NCBI GenBank assembly: GCA_033439265.1
Contig: JAVTVX010000031.1
Coordinates: 9,657,501 to 9,721,500, forward strand
Source of the DNA: Dillenia suffruticosa
Lineage: Eukaryota; Streptophyta; Magnoliopsida; Dilleniales; Dilleniaceae
Direction of reading: 5' to 3'
Length of the DNA stretch: 64,000 nt
Position numbers and translations under genes: made by a program. The notes under the pieces were generated by a model, which searched no databases, was not told the DNA's origin, and saw nothing but the letters and a program-made list of their open reading frames with translations. Within the stretch, counting starts at the first letter, position 1. The number at the start of each line of letters is the position of its first letter. Positions 35,490-46,218 of the stretch are shown piece by piece.

Positions 35490-36400
35490 GTACTCGACCA
35501 ATCTCGCGCAGGGCTCACACCAATCCAATCTCTCGCTCACACCCAAGGGCTAACATGGCTACAGCCCAGCGCTCCTCTGTGCAGCGTGCAGCGCCCATGT
35601 GCGGGGCGCGCAGTACCCATGTGCAGGGTTTATGTACAGGGCACGCAGCGCCCATGTGCAGGGCCTGTGTGTAGGGTGCGTAGCACCCGGGGCGCGTTAG
35701 CACCCGGGGCGCGTAAGCATCCGGGGTGCACAGCACCCGGGGCACGCAACACTTGCATACCAATATTTCTCATCATTTCTCAACTTAACCCTAACATTCA
35801 TTCAAATAAATCAAATGGGGAAGAAATTTTTCTCACCTAGGGCTTTCTCAAAGTGCAGAGTTTCGTCCGAATGTCTCCTCGATCGTTGCAAAATCTACAA
35901 TGCTCAGTAGAGACTCACGGGATGTCACGGGCTATCGCAGGCTGCAGGCTGTGGGCCGCAGTGGGCTTCGTGGCCATAATGGGCTCACGGGTTGTGCGGG
36001 CTGCGCTGGCTCGTGGATTATCATGGGCTGGTGGGCTCGTGGGCTCGCGGGCTAGTGGGCTCATGGGATGGCACGCTCCCGGGCTCGCGGGCTGGTAGGC
36101 TCGCTAGCTAGCACGCTTGCGGGCTCGCAGGCTTGTGGGCTAGCACTTGCACTCGCAAGTTGGGCTATAGTCGCGCGCTCGCGGGTTGCGAGCTGGTGGG
36201 CTGAAGTACGTTCGTGTGCTGGCACGTGCTTGTGCCCTGGTGCACTCTCGAGCAGGCGCGCTCGTGCGGGGAAGCGAACGCTATGGCGTGCTCGTGCAGG
36301 GAAGATCGCGCTGTAGCACGCTCGTGGGAGGGAGGTGCTGCAGCGGCTGGGGTACGCTCGTGGTGGTGGCGGATCACGGTAGAAGGTGGTAGATTCACGA
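35490..36400. repeat. GC-rich low-complexity block in solo LTR C
   Basis: This GC-rich island stands in an otherwise AT-rich window. It has two parts: GCAGCGCCCATGTGCAGGG-like repeats at 35575-35750 and GGGCTCGCGGGCTxGT-like repeats at 35940-36200. An equivalent island is in the inverted copy at about 43380-43850. It is absent from copies A, B and E. Confidence 0.8.
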
Positions 36401-37651
36401 TGGAGGGCGATCGAGAGGGAGGGAGATCGTGAGAGAGAGAGAGAGAGTGAGTGAGCAGCGGAGAGAGAGAGAAACAGTGAGAGAGAGACCGTAAGGTAGA
36501 GAGAGAAGAAGGAGGTGGTGGTGGTTGCTCGTGGTGGAGAGAGGTGGCGGGGCGAGCGACGATCACGGCGGAGGGAGAAGACGGCCGCAGGAGGTAAAGA
36601 GTCGGGGAGAGAGAGAAAGAGGAAAAGAGAGAGAGAGAGAGAAAAAAAAAGAGAAATTACGGTTTCCAACCCTAATTGGTAAGAGGGGCAGGTGCTGTGT
36701 TTCACTCCAAAAAGCAGCATATCCTCTCTCTCTCTCTTTTTTATATCTATATTTTCACACCCACACTTCAGTAAAATTTAAATTTTTTGTAAAAATGGGG
36801 TTTATTTCAATTTGCAGATTCGACAAATTAAAATATACCAAAAATTTAATTTAAATACCCCAAAATCAAAAATCAATTTAAATAAATAAATTTCTCTCTA
36901 TATAATTAAATTATAGACACCGCAGTGTCGGTGTTACAAAATGGGTACTCAAAGATGGAGCTCGGGAAAAGTTAGATGATGATCAAGAAGAGGGTGGAAG
37001 GAAGAGAAAGAGGGATGAGGTCGGGCCTAGTAAACCATCTAGGGTAGATTCATCCAATGAGATTCGAAACCAATCTCTTCAAATTACTCGTCCCTGTGGT
37101 ACACCATCTACATCCATCCTAGCTTTTGAAGTCACCATAGACATGGTTTGGGGATCCTTACAATCACAACTCCTGAAGATTGAAGATCAAAATTCTCATA
37201 CTCATGCTAGATTGACTGAGTTGGAAGATCAAAATAAGTCCCTCCGTGACAAAATGACTTTTTGGAATCCTTGATTCAAAAAGATCAAAGTGGTCCTCCA
37301 AACTCTCCACTAGTTGAATTTAATGGAAGTTGGTAAATTGTATATACAAATTGATGTATGCAATTGGCTTACTGACTTGGTCTTGAGGGATGATTGTATA
37401 GATGAAAATGATAGTTGCATTCAAAAGAAAAAGGGGGAGAATAATAGAATAGCAATGATACACACCATAAAATTAAGTGTATATAGCATATGATGAACAT
37501 TCCTAGGAGAAATTGAGATTTGAGACTAATTATAGGTATTTCAAAACTTGAATTGATATAGCATTAGTTGAGGGGGAGCATTTTGAGATTTTTCAAACAA
37601 TTTTATCAATTATTTCAAATTAGGTTTTCTCATCATAAAAAAGTAGGAGAT

Positions 37652-39265
37652 TGTTGAAGAAAATAGGTTTTGATGATGATTAAGAGTAAAAAGGTTGATT
37701 TTAGCTAAATAGTTTAAATTAGAAATAAATTAGAAAAAATGCTAAAAGTGGTTCGTAGATAGACATGTCGCCTCATCTCTGTACACAAGACGACCTATGA
37801 ACATGAATGAGAGAAATATGGTTAAGTACAAACACGCAAGATGACCTGACACTTAGAATAAGATGAGCTAACAAGTTTGGGTCTTGGATAGTCAAGTCTG
37901 CACACACCTAAGGTGACTCAATTGAAAGTACAAGACGACTTGACTAAACCTAGGATGACTCAGTATTTGATACGAGACAACATGAGGTAATCAAGTCTCA
38001 GAAGTTTGTCTGCACAAATAACCTAGGGCGACCTAAGCATTGGCACAAGGTGACCTGACTCATTCAAGCCTTAGAAAATTTATTCTACACAACAAATGTG
38101 ATGATCAAACTATAAGCACAAGGCGATCTGAATATAGAAAAACAAAAGCACAAGTTGCCTTCATGAAATGGACAAGATGACCTAAGGAATGCATATCATA
38201 GAAGTGTATGTCTGCACATACCTAAGATGACTCAACCATAGGGACAAAATGACCTAACCTAAGGATTTTAAAATGCAAGTCCTCTTATCCAATATGCAAG
38301 TCGCCTTGTAAATTAAGAATCAAGGTTAAAGCAACTTAATTAAGAATACAAGTCACGTTGTAAGAATATAATCATAGAAAGTGTTCTCTACACAATTGAC
38401 AAGCCAATCCAAGGCCAAACAAGTCCTCTTATAATTGTGTTAAGGCAACCTAACTGAAATATAAGAAGACCTATGACTTAACAAGGCTACTCGTGATAAA
38501 GACAAGTTCCCTTACCTCTCACATTTAAAGTTTTGACAAGTAAACTTGTACAACTATAAATGTGACTCAAGAATTCAAATTTTAAAGACAAGTATACTTA
38601 TAGTCAAGATAGATCAACCTGCTGTGTCTAACGTTCATTTGTTTAGAAAAGCTAATGCGAATTTAATGTATTGTTTACATATCTTACTAAACACTGAAAT
38701 GTACTCAATGGTGTCCAACGGTTAAACCCTGTTTCTCGACTATAAAATCAATTGAAGAACACAAAAAAAGATAGCGAAAAATTCTTGAACAATACTCTAA
38801 AGATACCTATAGGTCTTATTCTCTATTTTCCTAATTTGCATTATAACAAGCATTCGTAAGATGAAGGGCTTCATTTTGCTTTTATTTTCTCTCTACTTGT
38901 TATATAAAATCATAATTGTATCACTCTAAGTTTGTGCGAAAGAGATAAAGAGAAGAATCAGAATAGGTTTTTGATTGATCTTGTGAAAAATCTAGCTGAA
39001 ATATTTGAAAAATACTTGTATAGTTCACTAGCTCCACAGAAAGCTAGTTTGTAATTTCTTGAATAGAATAGTGGATTTAAAAATCTAGGTTAAGTCTGGG
39101 AGTGGACGTACACCAAGAAGGTGGAATCACTATAAATTGTCCGTGTCAATATTTCTTTGTATTTTCCTTCTTTATTTGTGTAAAACAAATTTAAATCCTT
39201 GTAATTAGTTAAAATTTGTTAATAACCTATTCACCCCCTTTAGGTTACTATATTTAGTGTCAACC
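37652..39265 (+). repeat. CopC 3' LTR
   Basis: It starts TGTTGAAGAAAATAGG after AAAAAAGTAGGAGAT and ends TTTAGTGTCAACC. It carries the same motif-rich centre as the 5' LTR and the TATA box near 38741. The right flank AAAAACAACTTC returns to reverse-strand gypsy RT. Confidence 0.88.
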
Positions 39266-40254
39266 AAAAACAACTTCAAATTTACCAATGAAAGCACACA
39301 AAACATGATTCATTAAGCACATGAATATAATAGTCACAGTAGTTAATCCAAATGGCCGAACTAACCACTCATACAATCGATATTTAGTTTCAAACACCAT
39401 CTTCTATTCGTCACCTTCTTTTATTTGCATTTGATTATACCCACTCTTAAGGTTAAGTTTAGAAAACAAACAATCACTATGCAGCTCATCTAACATGTCA
39501 TCTAATCAAGGAATATGGTGTCGATACTTTATCATTATGTTGTTGATAGCTCAACAATCAATACACATCCTCCATACTTCATCTTTCTTAAGCACCAAAA
39601 TTATCAAAATTATGCATGGGCTCATGCTCTATCTTACATATCCTTTATCCGTCAACTCTTCGACTTACCTTTGAGCCTCCTTCACCTTTTCTGGATTGCT
39701 CCTATATGCTGAACGATTTGGAATTGATACACCAGGCATGAAATCAATTTCATATTCAATCCCTTGGATAAGTGGCAAACCTTGGGGTAGATCTTTAGGA
39801 AACATATCCTCGAATTGCTGCAAAAGATAAACAACAACACTAGGTAAAGAAGGGTTAAGTTTGTCAGTGCTTAAAAAGATCTCTTTGTATATGAGTATAA
39901 TCATTGGCTATTTTGAAAGAAATACTCGCTTAACATCACTTGTTTTGGCATATAAATTCTTTTGTTTTCTCTCTGATTCAACCTCATTGCCCGAACTTTT
40001 CTCTTTTTTCTCTTCCTCACCAGATTCGACCTCTCTTTCCTTTTTTCTCTCTTTTTTGTTCTCTTACTTCATTTTGATCTCTTAGTTTCTTTTGTTCACT
40101 CAATTTTTGCAATCTCACTCGGTCCTTATAAACTTGTTTTGGTGTCATTGGAATTAAAGTGATTTTTTATTGTTTGAACATGATTGAATACTTGTTGGTG
40201 AAGCCATCATGTTGTATATGTCGATCAAATTGCCATGGCCTTCCTAACATCAGA
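39266..40254 (-). pseudogene. Ty3/gypsy pol, N-terminal half (protease end and RT start)
   Basis: Reading the reverse strand from 40254 down, the end of the aspartic protease (LGRPWQFDRHIQHDGFTN) is at about 40240, followed by a Lys/Arg/Glu-rich linker. The frame 39904-39665 (FEDMFPKDLPQGLPLIQGIE; IPNRSAYRSNPEKVKEAQR) begins RT. After it come [24 protein letters not shown], the GYNQMQI block and YEWLVRPFGL. It reaches LMNHVLCAFIGKFEVVF at 39270, just before the CopC insertion. The next residues of the same protein (YFDD) are at 25431. Multiple stops are present. Confidence 0.9.
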
Positions 40255-40327
40255 CATTGATGGTGGGACTCAAACCCACAATCTCCTACTTCGAAAGCGA
40301 GCGCCTTATCAATTAGGCCACACGATG
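40255..40327 (-). tRNA. tRNA-like sequence 2, arginine-tRNA type, anticodon TCG, degraded
   Basis: It is 73 nt on the reverse strand. The D arm is GCC/GGC, the anticodon loop TTTCGAA gives TCG (arginine), and the T arm GTGGG/CCCAC is intact. The acceptor strands (CATCGTG against CATCAAT) pair poorly, and the anticodon stem has a mismatch. The B box is GGTTTGAGTCC. It is best called a pseudogene. Its left edge is the junction with truncated gypsy. Confidence 0.5.
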
Positions 40328-40559
40328 CTCATAACAATTTTAATAGTTATTATGATTAATAGTTATTAAAATAGAAGCAGTAACATACCCTGAGGAATTT
40401 GGTGGCTCCCTTTAAAAACAGTTAAAAAATTATTGCAATGCCCCATAAAATTTAATTGATCTGATTTTGCTTTAGGGCTTCTTCGATAAAAGATATATTA
40501 ATGGGCCTTCTATAGTCCTCAGAATATAATCAATGCCGATTAGCCTAGATTAATAGCAT

Positions 40560-41350
40560 TTTCAACAATTATTTTCACTCTCAGCTTTAAGGGCTATTAT
40601 TTTTCCTTTTTCCTCATTGCCCACTCCCTTTGGATTTAGTGTCATCTCATTAGTGGTCAGTGATCCCACCAACTAATCTATTGTCAAATTTTCTAAATTC
40701 TTTGATTCTTCTATGGCAATGACCTTTGTCTCCCATGATTTTGGCATGCATTTAAGAACTTTATCTACCATATCTCATATATTCCTAACTAATCCCCTTG
40801 CCTAGTATTCTAAGTTAATTGGTGATGATGTTGGATTTACTTATCATATCTCTTATAGTTTCACCATCTCTCATTTTGAAAGCTTCATATTCATGTTTTA
40901 GCAACCTAATTTTATTTTTCCTAAATTGATTTTTTTCCCTCAAATTTGGCCTCTAATCTCTCTCAAATTTCCTCAACAGTTATGCAAGAAGAAATTCTAT
41001 TACACTCATTTAAACTTAGAGAAAGGTGAAGAAGATTTACTAACTTATAGTTTGCTCGATAGGCTTTCTTTTTCTCAACAGTCATGTTCTTCATTTCGAT
41101 AGGGACTTTGACATTTTCAACCTCTTCAGTTGGGAATTCGATTCCCTCTTCTATGATTTCTCAAACTGTCTCATCCTAGGCTATGATAAAGTTCCTCATT
41201 TTTTGCTTCTAATAGCTATGGTTGTTGGCATTGAAAATGGTTCTCCGTTTATTGAAAAAGTTTTGAATGGAACACTATCACCGTCAAGTATCATTTTAGA
41301 TCTTTTCTCTTAAGGCTGTTAAACCCTTCACCAAGAGTCCCGCTCTAAAA
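40560..41350 (-). pseudogene. CopD gag fragment in unit 2, antisense
   Basis: This is the counterpart of 18965-19990 and has the same internal end after the ALK(T/A)ES-like codons. Readable pieces on the reverse strand include a LNEYNRISSC-like block near 41000 and the EFPTEEV region near 41135. It is shorter than copy 1 and full of stops. Confidence 0.75.
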
Positions 41351-42649
41351 CTAATTGAATTAGCATTGTGAACAACTTAAAGGGGGTGAATAGGTTGTTT
41401 TTTGTGCTATTTGATTTTTTTTGGATTTTGAGAAAGTTTTGATGAGCAAAAAAGAGAAGAATTTTACATACGGGATTTGTAGTGGTTTCACCTCCTATAG
41501 TGCATCCACTTCCAAATTTCACTTGAACTTTGAATCCACCACTTTTCAAAAATAGTACAACAACCAACTAATTTGTACAGGTGTTAGTCGAAGCTTTCAC
41601 AGTATCTTGCTTAACACTGCCCACTAGCTTTTGCAGATGTTAGTATACCTCATGTATTTCACTCAAACACTACCTCCAATCTTTCTTAAAGGACTGATGA
41701 TACACAAACTCAGACCAAGAGAACCATTTATCTGGTCTTTTATTATGTAAGTACAAGTGTTTGATGATTATAGCAAAGAGGTTTTAACTTTTGATAAATC
41801 GCTAAAGCACAAAATTGAAATACAACACAACAAGAATTTTGCTTAATTATCAATTATCGCTTCTTTTTTCTCTTTTTCTTCATTGATCTATTGTACTCAG
41901 TTAGTCTATTATATTTATAGAGCTGCTAAAAGAGCCATTGTTGAAAGGGCTGTCATGAGTGGTTGAACTCATTTAACGTTCATCTAATGTTCAAAAGCTT
42001 TTCTATAGAATTAGCCATTAATCACATTGAGTTGACTTGTTCTTCCTTTCAGGTTGACTAGTGCTTCATTTGACTTAAGTATTTTCATTTTACTACTCAT
42101 ATAAGTTGACACAATTTTTTATTAGGTCGACTTGTTCCTAAACCTTTCACTGTTATGCATTCATGTAGGTCGACTCCTATTATTCCCAGGTTGACTTGTG
42201 TTGGTATTCTGTAAAGCGTAGGCAAGTGTAGGTCGACTCGTGTTTGTATCATATCAACTTATGTTTAATGACACTTAAGCCCTTCACTGCCATGCATATA
42301 CATAGGTCGACTCACTACTTTTATAGATCAACTTTACAGTAGTTTATCTTTCAAAACTCTAAATTTAAGTAGGTCGACTCAAAGTTTATGTAGGTCGACT
42401 TGTTTGCCCCTTAGGTTAAACAAACTTAAAGATCTGATTGTCTAGATGTCTTATCAACACTTCTAGGTCGATTTCTTTATATTTTAGGTCGGCTCATTTT
42501 TTCTTTAGGTTGACTTGTTATTGCTCTTCAGGATGCCTAGCTTCAATTCTTCTTAAGTTTTTTTATCTATGGGTTGACTTAAACTTACTTAGGTTGACAC
42601 CTTTGATTATGAGGTCAACTTTTTTATCAAACCGACTAAATAGGTTGAC

Positions 42650-42800
42650 TTATGTTATTATCAAGTTGACTTGTGCTATCATCATGTTAACTTCTACTAT
42701 CATCAAGTTAACTTGTGTTCTCATCAAGTTGTCTTGTTCTCTCATCAATTTGACTTGTGCTTTCCTCACGTTGACTCATGTTCTCATCAAGTTGATTTGT
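42650..42800. repeat. 24-bp tandem repeat (TCATCAAGTTGACTTGTG type)
   Basis: About six imperfect copies of a 24-bp unit combine the LTR motif GTTGACTTG with a CTATCATCAA/CTCTCATCAA spacer. The 133-codon frame over this region (42438-42839) simply translates the repeat. Confidence 0.8.
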
Positions 42801-43043
42801 CTTATATTTAGGTTGACTTCAACTTTAGCTTTCTTTTAAATTTTTCTAAGTCAATTATATGATGGTCGACTTACTCTCATGTTAGGTCAACTTAGTATCT
42901 TAATGAGTCAATTTAGGTTTCAACTTTCCACAAATATTTCTAGGTATAGGTGTGACACGTCAATTCGTGATTTCACTAGGCTGACTTCAAGTTATACAAC
43001 TTCACTGATTGTCTAATTTTAAGATGTGCAAGTCAATTTAAAC

Positions 43044-45925
43044 TGTAACACCGATACTGCGGTGTCCGTACTAATGTACTCCTGTTCAGGAATTAAATAA
43101 AAATATGTCTTAGTTATATATAGAGAGAAATTTTTATTTATTTTGATTTTTGATTTTAGGGATTTTCAATCAAAATTTTTTTTATATATATAAAGTATCT
43201 GTATTACCGATTTGAGGTATACCCTATTTTGTTAAAAATTGGAACCTTAAAAAAAAAAAGAGGAGGAAAACACAACGTTTTGCCCAAACCGCTGTGTTTT
43301 TCCCCCCAAATTGGATTAGGGCTTTAAGCCCTAATCTCTCTCTCTTTTTCTCTTTCTCCCGATTCTCTCTCTCCATCGAATCCACCGTTGCTCTTCCTCC
43401 CGCGAGTGCGCCATCACCTCCACTCGCCACTTCTCGTCTCTCCCTCTCTACTTCTTTCACTCTCCCTTTCTCCCTCTCGTTGTCGCTCTCTCTCTCTTCG
43501 GCTCCGCCACCCTCTACCACTCTCTCTCCGCTGCTCCTCTTTCCCGCGAGCATAGCCTTCCCGTGAGCATGCCGCAGTGTGATCTTCCCCACGCGAGCAC
43601 ATTGCAGCGCGAGCTTCCCCGCATGACCTTCCTCGAGAACGCGACTACAGTCCAGCGAGCGAGCGAGTACGCGCCTCAGCCCGTGAGCCCGCCAGCCCGC
43701 GAGCGTGCCAGCTCGCGAGCCTACCAGCCCACGACCCCGAGATGGCCTGCGAGCCCGTGACAGCTCACGAGCCCACGACAACCCGCGAGAGCTCTCCTGC
43801 GTGCGGGACCCCTTGCTGCAACCCCAGCTGAAACCCAAACCGCAATCATCAACTGACCCCAAACCTTAGGCCTCGGCTTCTTCACTGCAGGTAACAGCTG
43901 CGTTAGTTGTAGTTCTAGAGTTTGGTGCTTAGAATTTGAGTTAGTTGCTAACATAGTTTCAAATGTAAAAATATTATAGGTTTTAGACCAATTCGATGGG
44001 CGAACGAAAACTAGGTCTGAGATCTGAGGAACCCTAGATGAGAGAAATATAATCACTTCAACATTTGAATTGATTTTGTCGAATTTAGGTTGAATTTAGA
44101 ATCGGAAGCTATATTCATGTATATTCTGAAATATGTTTAATGCGAGAAAAATTAGGAAAAATGAGAAATATTTGAAATTTGATCATTTGTGAGCCAAATG
44201 ATTTGAAATTGATGAAACGAGAATCTAAAAAGGAGATTGTGTAAATTTAGGGTTGTATCAAATTGGAAAGAAAAATTGAAAATCTCTTATTAGGCTTTTG
44301 TTTGATATTAAATTGTGACAATTTGATTAGGAAAATCTTTTTAGAGACTCGAGGAGTCAGATTGGATTTATTTTGAAAATAGGGAGTGACTACCCTCCCT
44401 AAAAATGTGAGTGAGACTCTAATCTCTTGCATGAAATAGTAAAACTTGTTTCTGCCGTGTTTTCCATAAAACATGTTTTCGATATTCATGAACTCGACGT
44501 ATGATATTAAATTTCAAAACTTGTTTTGTGAAATTTGGAGTGTTGTAAATTTATATTTTTGATGACTATGCATCCATGGTTTGAAATGAAATGATATTGT
44601 GCCATTATTTGAGAATCAGATATGTTTTCTATTCTACCGTCGCATTGGCATGGATTTGAAATGATTTGATGATTGTATTGGCACACGGATTTAAAATATT
44701 TTGATGATCTGTATGGGCCGGGTACCTATTTGTGATGAGATGATCTGTATAGGCCGGGTGTCCACTTATGATAAGATGATATTTTTTGATAAATTCCGTA
44801 GCTACGAAGGGCGTTTGTAGAGGCACCGGGTTGCCCGGATACGTTTCTGTAGGAGGTATTTGCAAACGTCATATGTCTAATAGCTATAGGCGCAGCCGAT
44901 TGAACCCACGTAAGGGGGAAGACGTATGTGACGCTACCGTCTAGCACCGGGCGGGGTCCTATACACGATGATGAGCTAGCCCCAACGAATTCATGGCCAA
45001 CGTCGGGGTAGAGAGCGACTTTTGAACTTTATACATAATAAAACCCCCGATGCGCCTGTCTTTGGTCATGGTTGACCTCTGCCAGGATCATTTTTGACTT
45101 GCTCTAATAATACTTGATTTTGAATGGATGCATATATGCTTGATATCGTGTGATTGGTTAAATGATTTCAAATTGCTAAATATATCATGTTTTACTGTAA
45201 AATGTAAATTATTGTTACGAATAATGTTATTTGACACTCCAATGGTTCACCCATACTATTTATGCTTGATATTAATCCCCTCACTCACTGGTTATCTTCC
45301 CTGATACTCACCTCTCTCCTTACCTTCCTCAGACAGGATTACTGTGATAGAGCGACGTTACAGGCTCTAAAGGTTTTCGTAGCATATTGGTGGATTCGGT
45401 ATTTATGACGGTGAGATTTAATTCAAATAAAAATTTGAAGTTCTTATTTTATTTCGACCCTGTGAGGTCATGATATTGAGGTCTGTAGTTGGCCGTGTTC
45501 ATTTATATGGGATGATTGTATAAATTATGGACATTATTTAGAAAACTCCCACATTTTAATTGCATTGAGGCACCTATAAGCATTTAAAAATTTTTACTTG
45601 GGAAATTATTGTACATTGTATAAACTTTACGCCCACTCGATGTGGCGACTACTCATGATCTAGTTGGGCATGACAGTAGAGGTCTGTGGTTAGGACTGCT
45701 AGAAATTAAAAAGCCTTGCGTTGTCCTGGTTGTCTGCTATGGTTTGGTTCATTGTCTTGAGTCCGGGATGACCCTTTTATTTGATTGACAGGATAATTGT
45801 GAATTATACAGGTCAAATTATATTTGGAAGACCTCCGAAATATGGAAAAGTTCTGCCTGATTTTCTGTAAAAATACAGTCGGCATCCAGGGTAACGGGCG
45901 TCTACTTACGACCCCGGTTCAGTAT
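43044..45925 (-). mobile_element. Long LTR, copy D, inverted, inside CopD LTR of unit 2
   Basis: The left edge reads TGTAACACCGATACTGCGGTG, the reverse complement of the family's 3' end. Conserved blocks follow in reverse order: the GC-rich and CT-rich islands (43320-43850), the CTCACTC block (45280), and the ATGACAGTAGAGGTCTG (45670) and GTAACGGGCG (45890) blocks. The right end is degraded (ACCCCGGTTCAGTA in place of GGGGC...GACA). CopD LTR sequence flanks it on both sides. A clear target duplication is not visible. Confidence 0.8.
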
Positions 45926-46218
45926 AGGTCGACTTAGTCAAATTTTTTTATATTAAACTTTCAAATTTTTTACCGCTAGAACTTCAAATGTAGTTTATTT
46001 TCTTAGAGGGCTAATTTGTCTTTTGTGTGGGTTGACTTGTATAACCTTACTGTTTTGCCCAGAAAATTAATTTCGCTTAGCAGGTCAACTTGTTGTTTTC
46101 TGATTAACTTAGTGAACTGATTTCAAACATTTACAAACCAGTTTAATTACTTCTAAATTAATTTTTTATAACTCTAACCTAGTTTTACTTATCATCAAAA
46201 TATATTTTGTCAACAGAA

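Larger units (their letters stand above)
33779..36938 (+). mobile_element. Long LTR, copy C: complete solo LTR with 5-bp duplication
   Basis: It begins TGTCATGCCCCAAACC and ends GTGTCGGTGTTACA. It is flanked by AAATG at 33774-33778 and 36939-36943, and the CopC frame joins across it. It holds a (TA)n run at 35288-35334, a GC-rich block at about 35490-36400 built from short GGGCTCGCGGGCT-like repeats, and a GA-rich block at 36410-36650. No protein domain is found. The long frames in the GC-rich block follow from low complexity. Confidence 0.88.
32869..37275 (+). pseudogene. CopC env-like / plant retrotransposon third ORF, split by a solo LTR
   Basis: From ATG 32869, 143 codons run open (FNESDFPSLEKSKSFTINFS; LIDWEFLKKINFPNEEHL). 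After a frame change, 33324-33778 continues with HILRPRGGNHTHITKEYLWL and NPGLYFFVPYFMIYAAKS. This resembles the 'putative plant transposon protein' type domain found in the extra frame of SIRE-like and some gypsy elements (family call from memory). The solo LTR interrupts at codon Lys-Ala-Lys. Downstream of 36939 it resumes with KWVLKDGAREKLDDD, a KRKRDE basic stretch that could be a nuclear signal, and a short leucine/glutamine coiled coil (LLKIEDQNSHTHARLTELED). It stops near 37275. I see no signal peptide or membrane segment, so 'envelope' is only the traditional name. Confidence 0.65.
25437..39265 (+). mobile_element. CopC: long SIRE-like Ty1/copia with an env-like third frame
   Basis: LTRs are at 25437-27014 and 37652-39265, and the primer site TGGTATCAAAGTG is at 27017-27029. 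Gag, protease, integrase, RT and RNase H lie at 27076-31989, a motif-rich stretch at 32090-32560 and an extra reading frame at 32869-37275. A purine run (AAAGAAAAAGGGGGAGAA) lies at about 37425. The element was inserted in the YFDD box of a reverse-strand gypsy, and a 3.16 kb solo LTR sits in its extra frame. Without that LTR it would be about 10.7 kb, a usual size for SIRE/Maximus elements, which are known for an envelope-like frame after pol. All frames are broken. Confidence 0.9.
22623..40254 (-). mobile_element. Ty3/gypsy retrotransposon on reverse strand, split and 5'-truncated
   Basis: The element lies antisense. Its 3' LTR is at 22623-23213, integrase to RT at 23214-25431, then CopC (25437-39265), then the rest of RT and the protease end at 39266-40254. 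Gag and the 5' LTR are missing, and it stops next to the tRNA-like sequence at 40255. It inserted between the modules of unit 1 and the tRNA head of unit 2. The gene order RT, RNase H, integrase and the RT/IN motifs identify Ty3/gypsy. No chromodomain is recognised, so I do not assign a lineage. Confidence 0.88.
41356..46218 (-). repeat. CopD LTR in unit 2, interrupted by inverted long LTR
   Basis: Two parts, 41356-43043 and 45926-46218, together correspond to 20014-21641. The outer edge on the reverse strand reads TGTTGACAAAATATAT, a good LTR start. It carries the same AGGTCGACTT motif array and a 24-bp tandem repeat at 42650-42800 not seen in unit 1. Confidence 0.75.

Noticed and set aside
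35484-35840. A 118-codon frame with repeated Cys/Ala/Pro/Gly
   Set aside because: It translates a short tandem repeat (GCAGCGCCCATGTGCAGGG type) and is not conserved.
36061-36720. A 219-codon reverse frame and overlapping frames on both strands
   Set aside because: They lie in the GC-rich and GA-rich low-complexity block of solo LTR C. The products are Ser/Leu/Arg/Ala repeats without a domain, and long frames on both strands are expected from GC-rich repeats.
42438-42839. A 133-codon frame with repeated (I/V)KLT-like units, resembling membrane repeats
   Set aside because: It is a translation of the 24-bp LTR repeat.
43224-43862. A 212-codon reverse frame
   Set aside because: This is the equivalent low-complexity island of the inverted long LTR. 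It is not similar in protein sequence to the frame in copy C.
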